DNA of 28,943 bases from assembly GCA_964415885.1 (NCBI GenBank), contig CAYQCE010000050.1, positions 1-28,943 on the forward strand, written 5' to 3'. Under the pieces are notes generated by a model. That model searched no databases and was not told the DNA's origin. It worked only from the letters and a program-made list of their open reading frames with translations. A program made the translations under genes and the position numbers. The DNA comes from CAYQCE01 sp964415885 (GTDB taxonomy: Bacteria; Zixibacteria; MSB-5A5; JAABVY01; JAHJOQ01). This document shows positions 1 through 8,831 of the stretch, piece after piece. Positions within the stretch are counted from its first letter, which is position 1. Each line of letters begins with the position of its first letter.

Positions 1-90
1 TAGTATATGACTTGAATATACATCATATAGTCCTTCCCGCAAAAAATGGCAAAATTAAAAAAAGGTGCCGACTACTTTGTCAGCACTCTG

Positions 91-114
91 AGCGAGAGCC
101 TTCCGGCTCTCGCT
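91..114 (+). terminator. hairpin, possible terminator of a gene left of the window
   Basis: A perfect 10-bp stem (AGCGAGAGCC pairing with GGCTCTCGCT) closes a TTCC tetraloop. The tail is only weakly T-rich, so intrinsic termination is possible but not certain. The first 180 bases hold no convincing gene and are AT-rich at the extreme left. Confidence 0.45.
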
Positions 115-222
115 TCATAATACCGACTTTCTATAGCGCTGGGCCGCCGTTCGGATGTTGTCAGTCACGGTGAGAACTCTCCCATCGCCAGGATGAAATG
201 ATATCGAGATACGCGCTTCATC

Positions 223-540
223 TCAATCCTCGCCTGCTTCCGCGACTTGTTTCTTTCGATCGTAGACCATCGCCATGCTGATCAGAATCGAGCCGAAATA
301 CTCCATCCCGTAACGTCGGCTCCATTTACGGTGAGCCATCCAGAAGCTCAAGACAGCTGCGAAGATAGCGGCAAACGCGGGCACTCCCTTCAAGCCAATG
401 ACCAGTTCATCTCAGGTGTTAGGGATATCGCCTACGGAGATGATAAGCATTGTGGTTGCTAAAGCAAATGCGGCATCGATGAAACTCTCGAGACGAGTCG
501 TTTTCTGACCGCGCAGGCGAAAGTCGTGATTGCGTGACAA
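223..540 (-). pseudogene. remnant of a TMEM175/DUF1211-type potassium channel gene
   Basis: Reading from a TTG at 540 gives RLRGQKTTRLESFIDAAFAL, then TTMLIISVGDIPNT, a TGA at 412-414, then DELVIGLKGVPAFAAIF and SFWMAHRKWSRRYGMEYFG, ending at a TGA at 223-225. TMEM175 proteins begin with a similar R-x-E-[AS]-F-x-D-x-x-F-A helix. They continue with a PAFAASF-like helix and an F/W-x-x-H-R-x-x-x-R-R-Y-G segment, so similarity lies on both sides of the internal TGA. The reading frame is only about 105 codons, roughly half the usual length. It ends in a hydrophilic tail where further membrane helices are expected. No functional start signal is evident. Truncation plus the internal stop point to a decayed gene; recoding of the TGA is a weak alternative. 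Confidence 0.6.
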
Positions 541-585
541 TTTTATATCGACGCTAACAGACCTTTCTCGTCCAAACGAAAGGCA

Positions 586-3336
586 TCATTCATCCACCGG
601 ATGTTCAACATCGTTTCCAAGCGCTGCGCTCAGTTCGCGGCTAAGCTCCCCTATCTTGAACGGTTTGCTGATACGTCCGACGAAGCCATACTGCAGGTAG
701 TTGGACATGACCGGATCAGTGGAATACCCGCTCGCCACCAGTATCCTGGCAGACGGATCAATGCTACCAATCCGCCCGGCCAGCTCGACTCCTCCAACGC
801 CGCCCGGGATTGTAAGGTCAGTGATGACTGCTGCAAATGGGTTGCCCTCGGTGAGGGCATCTTGATATTCCCTCACTCCCTCACCGCCATCGGAGACCGT
901 CACCGCTTCGTAACCAAGTTTTTTGAGCGCGTATTCCGCCACCTTCAGAATGGATGGCTCGTCGTCAACCACGAGAATTCGCCCTGAACCTGAAATGAGC
1001 CTGCTCTCGTCGTCTGCCCTCGCGTTCGATTTGTCGCTGACGCTTTTAGATTCTAAAGCGGGCAGAAGGAATCTGAATGTCGATCCGGAGCCGATCTCCG
1101 ATTCGACCTCCATGTTCCCTCCGTGGCGTTTGACTATCGAATAGCAGCTCGAAAGGCCGAGTCCCGATCCGGATGGCTTGGTAGTGAAGAATGGATCAAA
1201 TACTCGCTTTACCATGCCATCAGGAATTCCGGTACCGGTATCCTGCACTGATACCTCGACGTATTTTCCGTCAAGCAGTGCAGATTTATTATCTCCAGTT
1301 ACGAGTCTGTTGCGAGCCCTCAGAAGAATCTCGCCTCCCTCCGGCATTGCCTGAATCGCATTGAGCACCAGGTTGTTGACTACCTGGCTCAACTGGGACT
1401 CGTCCACATTTACATACCAGAGATCATCATCTATATCGACATCGCACTTGCATTTCGATCCCCGGCATGAGAAGATTGCGGTGTCCTTTAGCGTTTGACG
1501 GATATCGGAGGTTCTTTTGACCGGCGCTCCGCCTTTGGAGAAGGTCAACAACTGATGCGTGAGTCCCTTTGCCCGGTAGGCGGCGTTCTCAGCATCTGCC
1601 AGCAAGTCATAGAGAGACTCGCTCTCATTAACGTCCATTTTCGCCAGCGATATATTTCCGAGTATCCCAACGAGGACATTGTTGAAGTCATGTGCAATAC
1701 CGCCTGCCAGAATACCGAGCGATTCCAGTTTCTCAGCTCTGGCGATATCCTGTTCGTAGATCACCCGATCCGATATATCCTCGAGAACCTTGATCACCGT
1801 TCTCACCGTACCCGTTTTATCTACTACTGGCGACGCATGTACGCGGTAGTGATGAGTTACTTCACCGGATTGCACGGCAGTCGTTATCTCATGCGGCTTC
1901 TTGTCCTTGAATGCTCTCTCTACCGGACACGTGGCGCAGGTCTCGTGTCTTCGGCCGCCCCAGAACGCATCGACGCACTTTGGGCAGTCAGACAAATCCC
2001 GATCAGAGAACATCTCACGCATCTTCCGATTGACCGCCGTCACCCGCATTTGAGGCGAAATCTCACAGATCGCCATGTCCATATTGTCCACGAGACTTCG
2101 GAAGCGCTCCTCGCTCTCTTTCAGCGCGACTGTTGCAAGTCTGCTTTCCGTTACATCCTCTCCGAATTCCACCGCGTTTGAAATCTCGCCGTTATCGTCG
2201 AACACAGGATACGATCTCAGATGGAAGAATCTGCCATCGGGTGTCTGGATCTCGGCTTCCATCGGTTCTCCAGTCTCCAACGTCTTCAACACCGGGCAGT
2301 CTTCGCACGGCTCTGGCCTTCCCTGCCATACCTCGTAGCAATGACGCCCCACGAGCATCTCCGTGTCATCGCGACCGATGCTTGCTGCGGCCGCACGATT
2401 CGCCCAGATTATGCGCAGGTCGAGATCGTAGTACGCGAACATCTCTTTGGTCGAGTTCAGTATCAGGTCCTTGCGTCTTTCGGCCTCTCTCAGAGCCGTG
2501 ACGGCCCTGTTTTCCTCCGTGACATCGCGACCGTATATTGCGATTCGTGAGACCTCGCCATTATCGTCGAATACCGGCAGAAGCGAATGATAGAAATCTC
2601 TGCCATCCCGACTGTCACAAAATGTTACAGGCGACTTCGTGGCGAGGACTTCTCTGACTCGAGATTTGCGTGAGTCGGCAACTTCCTGCGACAGATAGTC
2701 GAAAATGCAACGACCTCTCATACTCCCGGGTTCAGCTCGCATATTCATGGCCAATGCCCGATTGCATTCGAGTATGCGTCCATCTGCATCTATAAGAAAT
2801 ATTGGATCGCGCGCTGCATCAAGCAGCGCCCTCATGGTTTTTCGAGACTGCTCTACCTCTTGCCTCGCCTCTTCGAGTTGAGTTACATCCCTTGCAACTG
2901 CGACAATCACCGTTTCACCATCGAGTTCGAGTTTGTTCAGGTGGATCTCCGCCGGATACCGGGTGCCGTCAGCTCGTTTATGCAGAGTCTTGATCAGAAT
3001 AGCCTCACCGTACGGCTGTCGCTCCCAGGTTCTGATCCAATCGCTGGCGGATATGGCTTCGCCATCCACATCCTGAACGCTCATTTGCGTTAGCTGCTCG
3101 CGATCAATGCCGAGATTGGCACACGCTACTCGGTTTACGTGCAGGAAATTCCCATTGAGGTTATGTACAAAGATTGCGTCGGGAAGATTCTCGAGCAGCA
3201 GGCGGAATCGTCGGTCCCGTGCTTTATTCACACTCTTCAGCTTTGTTCGGAGCTCATCGATTTCGTTGCGGAGTTTCGTAATCTCTTCCGAGAGCTCAGC
3301 GCGCGTCCTGTCATGGCCCGCATCATTTGACATCAT
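586..3336 (-). CDS. multi-PAS hybrid sensor histidine kinase with C-terminal receiver domain
   Basis: A 916-residue, apparently soluble hybrid kinase. Residues 10-40 look coiled-coil. Four PAS-like domains follow at about 43-155, 166-280, 288-400 and 410-525. The H-box (LAGGIAHDFNN) places the phospho-accepting His at residue 549. The ATPase domain shows an N-box near 654-660, DTGTGIP at 699-705, FDPFFTTKPSGSGLGLS at 713-729. The receiver domain runs from about 785, with DDE at 791-793, Asp 840 as the likely acceptor and a KPF motif near the end. PAS3 has C-E-D-C (344-347) and PAS4 has C-P-K-C (451-454) and C-A-T-C (467-470). Such Cys pairs recur in PAS kinases and might bind metal or sense redox; that is inference. 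No transmembrane segment is visible and no response regulator lies beside it. GAGG lies 5 nt before the ATG. Confidence 0.93.
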   Translation of the reverse strand: MMSNDAGHDRTRAELSEEITKLRNEIDELRTKLKSVNKARDRRFRLLLENLPDAIFVHNLNGNFLHVNRVACANLGIDREQLTQMSVQDVDGEAISASDWIRTWERQPYGEAILIKTLHKRADGTRYPAEIHLNKLELDGETVIVAVARDVTQLEEARQEVEQSRKTMRALLDAARDPIFLIDADGRILECNRALAMNMRAEPGSMRGRCIFDYLSQEVADSRKSRVREVLATKSPVTFCDSRDGRDFYHSLLPVFDDNGEVSRIAIYGRDVTEENRAVTALREAERRKDLILNSTKEMFAYYDLDLRIIWANRAAAASIGRDDTEMLVGRHCYEVWQGRPEPCEDCPVLKTLETGEPMEAEIQTPDGRFFHLRSYPVFDDNGEISNAVEFGEDVTESRLATVALKESEERFRSLVDNMDMAICEISPQMRVTAVNRKMREMFSDRDLSDCPKCVDAFWGGRRHETCATCPVERAFKDKKPHEITTAVQSGEVTHHYRVHASPVVDKTGTVRTVIKVLEDISDRVIYEQDIARAEKLESLGILAGGIAHDFNNVLVGILGNISLAKMDVNESESLYDLLADAENAAYRAKGLTHQLLTFSKGGAPVKRTSDIRQTLKDTAIFSCRGSKCKCDVDIDDDLWYVNVDESQLSQVVNNLVLNAIQAMPEGGEILLRARNRLVTGDNKSALLDGKYVEVSVQDTGTGIPDGMVKRVFDPFFTTKPSGSGLGLSSCYSIVKRHGGNMEVESEIGSGSTFRFLLPALESKSVSDKSNARADDESRLISGSGRILVVDDEPSILKVAEYALKKLGYEAVTVSDGGEGVREYQDALTEGNPFAAVITDLTIPGGVGGVELAGRIGSIDPSARILVASGYSTDPVMSNYLQYGFVGRISKPFKIGELSRELSAALGNDVEHPVDE

Positions 3337-3364
3337 TTACCTCGGTGCTTATGGAGGCGCCTGA

Positions 3365-3701
3365 GAAACTCTAAGACTGGCCGTTGCCATTAGTCATGTA
3401 TAGACTGTATCGGCGATATTCGAACATCAATTCACTCGCCAATGTGACGATATCTATCTCCAACAAGCCTGACGATCAACAAAAACTCGCTCTTGCTAAA
3501 CAGTAGAGACTCGCGGTACACATTAGCTGATTGACAATTCGCACCGCATTACGTAAATTGATCCATATAACTTACCTTTGAATCGAAACAGGAAGTCTGC
3601 CGTATACGCTCGCGCGAACCGACAAGGACGGTTGGCTGCTCGCACAACTGAAATTCGATTTTGCGTTTTACGGCGAACATATCCAGTAGGAAGGATACAA
3701 G
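3365..3701 (+). other. intergenic region between divergent genes
   Basis: About 340 bases between the divergently transcribed kinase and TSP3 protein genes. I find no coding frame with recognisable content. It holds the predicted promoter at 3531-3559 and the ribosome-binding site of the downstream gene (AGGAAGGA at 3688-3695). Confidence 0.6.
3531..3559 (+). promoter_or_regulatory. predicted sigma-70-type promoter for the TSP3/dockerin protein
   Basis: TTGACA (3531-3536), a 17-nt spacer and TAAATT (3554-3559). This would give a leader of about 135 nt before the ATG at 3702. Confidence 0.5.
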
Positions 3702-5744
3702 ATGCGACGACAGTTATCAATTCTCGCCAGCCTTTGCGCGACAGTGCTGCTCATGATTTCTACAACGATTATTGCAGCCGACCAGAAGGACTACAGCTCC
3801 GGAGATTTTATCAGTAATGAGCGCGCGACTTCACACGTAATCGAGGGCTTGGAATTCCGGCAGAATCTTCCGGACGGCCAGTTTAGAGACCTCCCCGCCG
3901 ATCCGACCGAGGAAAGACATCCGGCGCTCGGAGATAACGGCGGCGACAATCTCATCCGGCTCTATGAATTCTATGATGGCGTCTCGCCGACTCCGACAAT
4001 GTTTGTAAACGGTTCCACTGATGATGGCTCGACGTGGACTGACTGCTGTTACTACGATCTGTACGGTTCGACGTATCCATCGGTCGAATTCTGGGGCTTT
4101 GGCACCGACTTCGTCGGGAGTTTCGTGCCGCCGGCGAGCTTCTTCGATGGTGGCGCCATCATTGTCACTTTCTACCCGGATCCCGGTGATGAGACATCAT
4201 GGGAGGTCATCTGGGCGCCATTTTCGGTTATCGGCTACTACGATATGAAAATGTGCGACATAGCCGCTGACGATGGCCAGGAGTCGTGGCGCTGGGGTTA
4301 CATTTCGGCAGTGCTGTCACACGAGCCGCCCGCTACCGACATACTTACCGACGCTCCGCACTATTTTTACCCGGTCAATGGTGGGCTGGAGGCGAGCGGT
4401 ATCTACTTCACAGGTGTAGACAACTGCCTCACAACCCGGGCGACCATCGACGTACCCGAGCAGAAGACGTATTCGGTGTACGACAGGTATGATTCCGATA
4501 CGGATCAGTATCAGCTTTTCCTCCACCAGGATATTTATGGACTGGTGCCGCCGGACCCGGACGTTGCCTCCAAGAGCTTCGTGGACACGACCGATCATCT
4601 CAGGTTCCCTGCCATAGCGGTGAACAGCGGTGATCTCGTCGTAGTCGCCGCTGCCTTCAACTCTGCCGACTCGACGGATCACGACTTGATATGCTTCTAC
4701 ACCGATAGCGGAGATGTCGATTCATTGACCGGAATGTCTACTGTTGTTTCAACTTCGGAGTTCGAAGGCTACCCGGACCTCGCTCATGTATCGGGCGACG
4801 AGTTCCGCTGTGCGTTCGTGTCCGACAGCGTGATACAAGTGTCCACGTCGACAGACGCCGGACAGACATGGGGCGTGCCGCTGACCGTGAGCCTTCCGGG
4901 TCACATTGCAGTTCCGGAGTACAGAACGGTTGATCTCGCTGACGCCGGTTCCAAGGTCATATATGAATACCGAAATGCCGGCAGCGACACGATCTACACA
5001 GCGATTGTCGATCTCGACGATCTCGACAGCGATGGCGACGGGGTACCGTCCCTTATCGACAACTGTCCGGACACTCCGAACCCGGCTCAGACGGACACAG
5101 ACAGCGATGGACTGGGTGATGCCTGTGACAACTGTCCGTCGGTGGCCAACATCGATCAGATTGACGCCGATGGTGACGGTATGGGCGACGCTTGTGACTT
5201 GTGTCCCAACGATTCACTCAATGACATTGACGGCGACGGCATCTGCCACTCCGCCGACAACTGTCCGAATGTGCCGAATGTGAGCCAGGACGATACCGAC
5301 GGTGATGGTATCGGAGATGCCTGCGACAACTGCCCCACTGTGGCCAACACGTCTCAGGACGACGCCGACGGTGACGGCACAGGCGACGCTTGTGATACGT
5401 GCACAGATACCGATGGTGATGGTTACGGCAATCCGGGATATCCGGCGAATACGTGCGCCGACGACAACTGCCCGTTCACTCCGAATCCATCTCAGGCCGA
5501 TTCCGATTCTGACGGCACCGGGGATGCCTGCGAGTGGGCTTGCGGGGATGTCGACGGATCCTCAGGAATTGACATCGATGACATCGTTTACCTGATCGCT
5601 TTTGTATTCCAGGGCGGACCGGCTCCCGAAAACCCGGACACCGGGGATGTCGATTGCTCGGGGCAGACTGATATTGATGATGTCGTGTACCTCATTGCCT
5701 ATGTCTTCTCCAGCGGCCCTGTACCCTGTGCCGCGTGCCCGTAG
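3702..5744 (+). CDS. secreted protein with Asp-box motifs, TSP3 calcium repeats and dockerin-like C-terminus
   Basis: A 680-residue exported protein. A signal peptide covers about residues 1-25 (basic MRRQ, then a hydrophobic core ending IIAA). The N-terminal 440 residues contain two Asp-box-like motifs (STDDGSTW and STDAGQTW) typical of BNR/sialidase-type beta-propellers; no catalytic residues were recognised. From about residue 440 to 610 come six or seven thrombospondin type-3 units (D-x-D-x-D-G-x-G-D-x-C-D-N-C-P), which bind calcium in characterised proteins. Residues 613-680 carry two dockerin-like loops (DVDGSSGIDIDDIVYLI and the related DVDCSGQTDIDDVVYLI). The ending closely matches that of the 992-residue protein at 25125-28103. 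AGGAAGGA precedes the ATG and a terminator follows. The ligand or substrate is unknown. Confidence 0.88.
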   Translation: MRRQLSILASLCATVLLMISTTIIAADQKDYSSGDFISNERATSHVIEGLEFRQNLPDGQFRDLPADPTEERHPALGDNGGDNLIRLYEFYDGVSPTPTMFVNGSTDDGSTWTDCCYYDLYGSTYPSVEFWGFGTDFVGSFVPPASFFDGGAIIVTFYPDPGDETSWEVIWAPFSVIGYYDMKMCDIAADDGQESWRWGYISAVLSHEPPATDILTDAPHYFYPVNGGLEASGIYFTGVDNCLTTRATIDVPEQKTYSVYDRYDSDTDQYQLFLHQDIYGLVPPDPDVASKSFVDTTDHLRFPAIAVNSGDLVVVAAAFNSADSTDHDLICFYTDSGDVDSLTGMSTVVSTSEFEGYPDLAHVSGDEFRCAFVSDSVIQVSTSTDAGQTWGVPLTVSLPGHIAVPEYRTVDLADAGSKVIYEYRNAGSDTIYTAIVDLDDLDSDGDGVPSLIDNCPDTPNPAQTDTDSDGLGDACDNCPSVANIDQIDADGDGMGDACDLCPNDSLNDIDGDGICHSADNCPNVPNVSQDDTDGDGIGDACDNCPTVANTSQDDADGDGTGDACDTCTDTDGDGYGNPGYPANTCADDNCPFTPNPSQADSDSDGTGDACEWACGDVDGSSGIDIDDIVYLIAFVFQGGPAPENPDTGDVDCSGQTDIDDVVYLIAYVFSSGPVPCAACP

Positions 5745-5769
5745 AGCCAGGAAGATTATTAGCAAAGTC

Positions 5770-5806
5770 GATGCCGGGGTCTGCTTTAGCCCCGGCATCT
5801 ATTGTT
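5770..5806 (+). terminator. intrinsic terminator after the TSP3/dockerin gene
   Basis: A 10-bp perfect stem (GATGCCGGGG / CCCCGGCATC) with a 10-nt loop is followed by a modest T-rich tail, 25 nt after the stop codon. Confidence 0.65.
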
Positions 5807-5932
5807 CGGTTGCCAGGATTGGCGTCTGTATTTCGAATAGATGGACTGCTCGGCAATAAGTGGAACAATTAATTCCGATGATTGTCGATAACATTATTGA
5901 GCTCGAACTATAGGCGAAGGGACTGGAGTTCA

Positions 5933-6292
5933 GTGAGAATAATTGGAGCATCCATATTCAAGTTCAAGCCTCCCAAGATTGGGCGTGGCTGGACTCGCAC
6001 CGACATACTCGCATCGTATCGGACGATTCTCGCCAACGAGCGGACGGTTCTCTCCTATGTCCGGACTGCTCTGACAATGTTCGTCGCGGGAGTGACGTTC
6101 GTCCACTTTTTCGATTCACTGATCGTGACGATTGTTGGCTGGATTCTTATACCGCTCGGGCTCGTGACGCTCATTATCGGTGTCTACCGGTACAATAGAG
6201 AGAGCTATCACATACACCGCTTGAGTCATCGAAAGACAGAGAGCGAGCGGACGAAATTCATGGACAATTTCGAGGGTAATGATGTGTACTGA
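5933..6292 (+). CDS. DUF202 / YidH-like small membrane protein
   Basis: A protein of about 119 residues. Its hallmark is ILANERTVLSYVRTALT, matching the DUF202 signature (L-A-N-E-R-T-x-L-x-x-x-R-T). Two hydrophobic helices follow (MFVAGVTFVHFF and IVTIVGWILIPLGLVTLII), then a short basic/polar tail. Family members are small inner-membrane proteins of uncertain function. I prefer the GTG at 5933, which has GGAG 4 nt and AAGGGA about 10 nt upstream. A TTG at 5882 is in frame but would add 17 residues with no ribosome-binding site. The gene follows a terminator, so it is probably transcribed alone. Confidence 0.75.
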   Translation: MRIIGASIFKFKPPKIGRGWTRTDILASYRTILANERTVLSYVRTALTMFVAGVTFVHFFDSLIVTIVGWILIPLGLVTLIIGVYRYNRESYHIHRLSHRKTESERTKFMDNFEGNDVY

Positions 6293-6313
6293 TCCAGCGA
6301 GGTCTTAGCGCGG

Positions 6314-6613
6314 CTAATCCTGCTCCTCGTCGCCAGACTCGTCAAACAAATCATCTCCTTCGCCCGATCGCACATGCTCCTCCTCATCATCATCATCCAT
6401 ATCATTCATGTCGAGGTCGAACTCCGTAAGGAGTTCTTTTGCCTCCTCGGCGTACTCCTCGGGAACAAGCAAGCGGATTCCTCCCCTGGCGGATGCGGGC
6501 TCGTTCTCATCCGGCATTGTCCGCGATTCGATGTCGTTACCTTCGAGGAGCCCCTGCGCAAGCTCCACCTCAAGACGAGTGGAGAATACTTTGACTTCTA
6601 CGAACTTCCCCAT
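6314..6613 (-). CDS. DUF2007-type putative signal-transducing protein with acidic tail
   Basis: A 99-residue soluble protein. Residues 1-65 fit the DUF2007 pattern: a beta strand (KFVEVKVFST), helix (EVELAQGLLEG), a strand with IESRTM, then GGIRLLVPEEYAEEAKELL. The last 35 residues are almost entirely Asp/Glu, which is unusual for the domain and might bind cations or basic partners (inference). It lies 20 nt downstream of the putative lipoprotein gene on the same strand, so the two may be cotranscribed. Family function is not established. Confidence 0.75.
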   Translation of the reverse strand: MGKFVEVKVFSTRLEVELAQGLLEGNDIESRTMPDENEPASARGGIRLLVPEEYAEEAKELLTEFDLDMNDMDDDDEEEHVRSGEGDDLFDESGDEEQD

Positions 6614-6633
6614 ACCCTCCTGCCTTGCTGAAG

Positions 6634-7338
6634 TCAGTCGTGATCGATAAGATTCGTCCTTGTTGAGTCAATGTTCTCAACCAAACTGCAGCTTATCAGT
6701 TCCCAGGTTTCCCTTGTTGTGTCTACGGAGTTAGCCGAAAAAAGATCACTTCCGATAATCCCGACCTTTGGAATAAACCATGTGTCGGCAAAACCGTGGC
6801 TCACCCCCGCGGACCATGATCGCTCGACTAAGTACGCTGCCCCGAGAGCGCATGCCGGATGTCTTGCCGAATCGCTCTTTACGACATGGCTCGTGTCAGC
6901 CCATCGGGGATTCGATACCCATTCCGTCCCGATTGTCATCGGGAAGATGTATACGAGATTCGCCGACCCGCCGCTTATCTCCGGATACTCCACCACACGT
7001 CTCCCCTGCGTCGACAAGTACCGATACCAGATGGTATCCGACTTCTGATGCCGCCAGACAGCTGCCTCCGCACCGTTGGTTAGTGTAATGCTGCCGACTA
7101 TTTCCACGGTCACGGTGTCGGCTCTGCCGGTAATGCTGTCGAACGCGGCGTACCGCCAGGTACAGCCGACAGTATTCGGAAACAGCTCCGACGCCAGCAC
7201 TTTCGCGACAGGTGGTGACGACTCTGAGCACGATCCCGCCGCCATACAGATTAGAGTGAGAAGGCCGAGAATCGGAGCGAGCTTCTCAACCCAATCTTGC
7301 CATATTCTCTGAAAGCTGTCTCGCTCGAGTGGTGTCAT
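6634..7338 (-). CDS. putative exported lipoprotein of unknown function
   Basis: A 234-residue protein. An unusually long polar N-terminus (about 20 residues) precedes the hydrophobic stretch LAPILGLLTLICMAAGSC. The Cys at residue 37 could be a lipidation site, although the box (AGSC) is imperfect. The rest is beta-rich, with repeated W-x-Y/W-R-Y segments such as NTVGCTWRYAAFDS and two further Cys that may form a disulfide. I do not recognise the family. A promoter-like TATATT box lies directly before the ATG, leaving almost no leader, so the message may be leaderless. DUF2007 follows 20 nt downstream. Confidence 0.65.
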   Translation of the reverse strand: MTPLERDSFQRIWQDWVEKLAPILGLLTLICMAAGSCSESSPPVAKVLASELFPNTVGCTWRYAAFDSITGRADTVTVEIVGSITLTNGAEAAVWRHQKSDTIWYRYLSTQGRRVVEYPEISGGSANLVYIFPMTIGTEWVSNPRWADTSHVVKSDSARHPACALGAAYLVERSWSAGVSHGFADTWFIPKVGIIGSDLFSANSVDTTRETWELISCSLVENIDSTRTNLIDHD

Positions 7339-7343
7339 ACTAT

Positions 7344-7373
7344 AATATACCCAAGACGGTAAGCCACAGTCAA
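7344..7373 (-). promoter_or_regulatory. predicted promoter of the lipoprotein gene, with almost no 5' leader
   Basis: On the minus strand, TTGACT (7373-7368), an 18-nt spacer and TATATT (7349-7344). The expected start of transcription falls at or within the ATG at 7338-7336. About 250 bases (7339-7590) separate this gene from the divergent beta-helix gene; they hold no other coding frame I can support. Confidence 0.45.
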
Positions 7374-7632
7374 ATCATATAGCATCCTGCAGTTTCCGGA
7401 AACAAAACACTGCTTGCTTATCGTATCGGAATATAATATAGTTTTACTGAGCAAGGGAAACTATCCGGTCGGCAGACAAGAGCATTGCATTATTCGAGTA
7501 AACACATCCAAACCGGCGACGTCATCACAGTAACCAGCAATTCGGAACTCGTGCATCTCGCCACGGGTTCAACAGAAAAGGGACAACGACATGTATATTG
7601 ATATCAATAGGACTATTGCTCCAGGAGCCACA

Positions 7633-8823
7633 ATGAACAAGCTTCTTTTCACATTTCCTATAGCAGTTCTGATGTTGATGTTCTCACTCGTATCGTGCGA
7701 GTGGGAGAGCACGGTTGATAACGATGACCCACCCAGAGTGCCTAAGTTGATTGTACCGGCCGAGCATCCGACTCTTGCTGTTGCGATTGAACAGGCGGTC
7801 GACGGCGACACTATAGTACTCGAGGATGGTACCTACAATGACGCGGGTTATTCCAACCTTACGTTCGACGAGAAACAACTGACTATCCGCAGCCAGAACG
7901 GCCCCGGGAGTACGATCATCGATCTCGGACAGAAACGTGCATTTTCTTTCGATGGATTCATCGATTCAAATACTGTGATCGAGGGGATTACATTCAGGAA
8001 CGGTGGCTCTTCCGCGCTTACATTCGGTGGAATCGTGTTCCTCCGGTCTGCCAGCCCCAAGTTTGTCAACTGCGTATTCGAGAGAGGTCGTGCGGACTAT
8101 GGGGGCGCGGTGTCATGCAATCTCTCAAAAGCAATATTCGAGAACTGCACATTCAACACCAATCGATGTGACGAGGATGGCGCCGCAATCTACGCCTCTG
8201 ACAATTCTCAGCCGATCATACGGAATTGCCAGTTCATACGAAATCACGCGCTCAAGTCCGGAGGCGGTATCTACTGTCTTCAGGCATCCCCCAATATCAC
8301 CGGCAGCGTCTTTACGGGTAACACTGCGTCCAGCCTGGGTGGCGCTATCGGTATCCAGGGATCATCGCCGAGAATCGAGAACAACTCGTTTTCGGGCAAT
8401 TCGGCATCCTTCGGAGGTGCGATACATCTTTCCGGCGGTTCCGGACCGATCATCCAGAATTGTACATTCGAGACCAACCGTTGCGGCACCTCAGGTTCTG
8501 CGATATATGCAACCGGCGCCTCTGTCGGTGTTGTTCGCCACACGATAATTGCATTTGGTGACGGAGGGTATCCGGTGGGTTTCCAGACGACCTCCGAGCC
8601 GCAATTCAGCCGCAGCAACATTTACGGCAATCCCGAAGGCAACTGGGTGGGTGGCGGACTACCGAATCAGAAGAACTCGAATTTCAACTTCTCTGAAGAT
8701 CCGCTCTTCTGCAATAGGGCTTCGGATGATCTGAGTTTGAGAGAAGAATCGCCGTGTTTGCCGGAGAATAATGCATTTGGGGAAAGAGTCGGAGCCTTCA
8801 CAGGCGAATGCGCGAGCCAGTAG
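7633..8823 (+). CDS. parallel beta-helix (pectate-lyase-like / DUF1565) lipoprotein
   Basis: About 396 residues. I chose the ATG at 7633 because AGGAG lies 6 nt upstream and it begins a compact lipoprotein signal: MNKLLF, a hydrophobic core, then the lipobox LVSC with Cys 22. The earlier in-frame ATG at 7591 would bury the signal. The mature protein begins with a DUF1565-like segment (PAEHPTLAVAIEQAVDGDTI) and then runs through about ten beta-helix coils marked by repeated phrases: NCVFERG, NCTFNTNR, NCQFIRNHA, GSVFTGNTA, NSFSGNSA, NCTFETNR. G-G-A-I/G-G-G-I turns separate the coils. The fold is shared by polysaccharide lyases and adhesins, but no catalytic residues were identified. It probably sits on the outer membrane or cell surface. 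The stop lies 8 nt from the convergent GNAT gene. Confidence 0.88.
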   Translation: MNKLLFTFPIAVLMLMFSLVSCEWESTVDNDDPPRVPKLIVPAEHPTLAVAIEQAVDGDTIVLEDGTYNDAGYSNLTFDEKQLTIRSQNGPGSTIIDLGQKRAFSFDGFIDSNTVIEGITFRNGGSSALTFGGIVFLRSASPKFVNCVFERGRADYGGAVSCNLSKAIFENCTFNTNRCDEDGAAIYASDNSQPIIRNCQFIRNHALKSGGGIYCLQASPNITGSVFTGNTASSLGGAIGIQGSSPRIENNSFSGNSASFGGAIHLSGGSGPIIQNCTFETNRCGTSGSAIYATGASVGVVRHTIIAFGDGGYPVGFQTTSEPQFSRSNIYGNPEGNWVGGGLPNQKNSNFNFSEDPLFCNRASDDLSLREESPCLPENNAFGERVGAFTGECASQ

Positions 8824-8831
8824 CAACGCCG

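Noticed and set aside
247..462. A 71-residue plus-strand gene at the left end
   Set aside because: It is antisense to the TMEM175-like remnant and has no ribosome-binding site or recognisable content.
1495..2181. A 228-residue open frame on the plus strand
   Set aside because: It is antisense to the PAS/kinase region of the hybrid kinase, and its residues have no recognisable motif.
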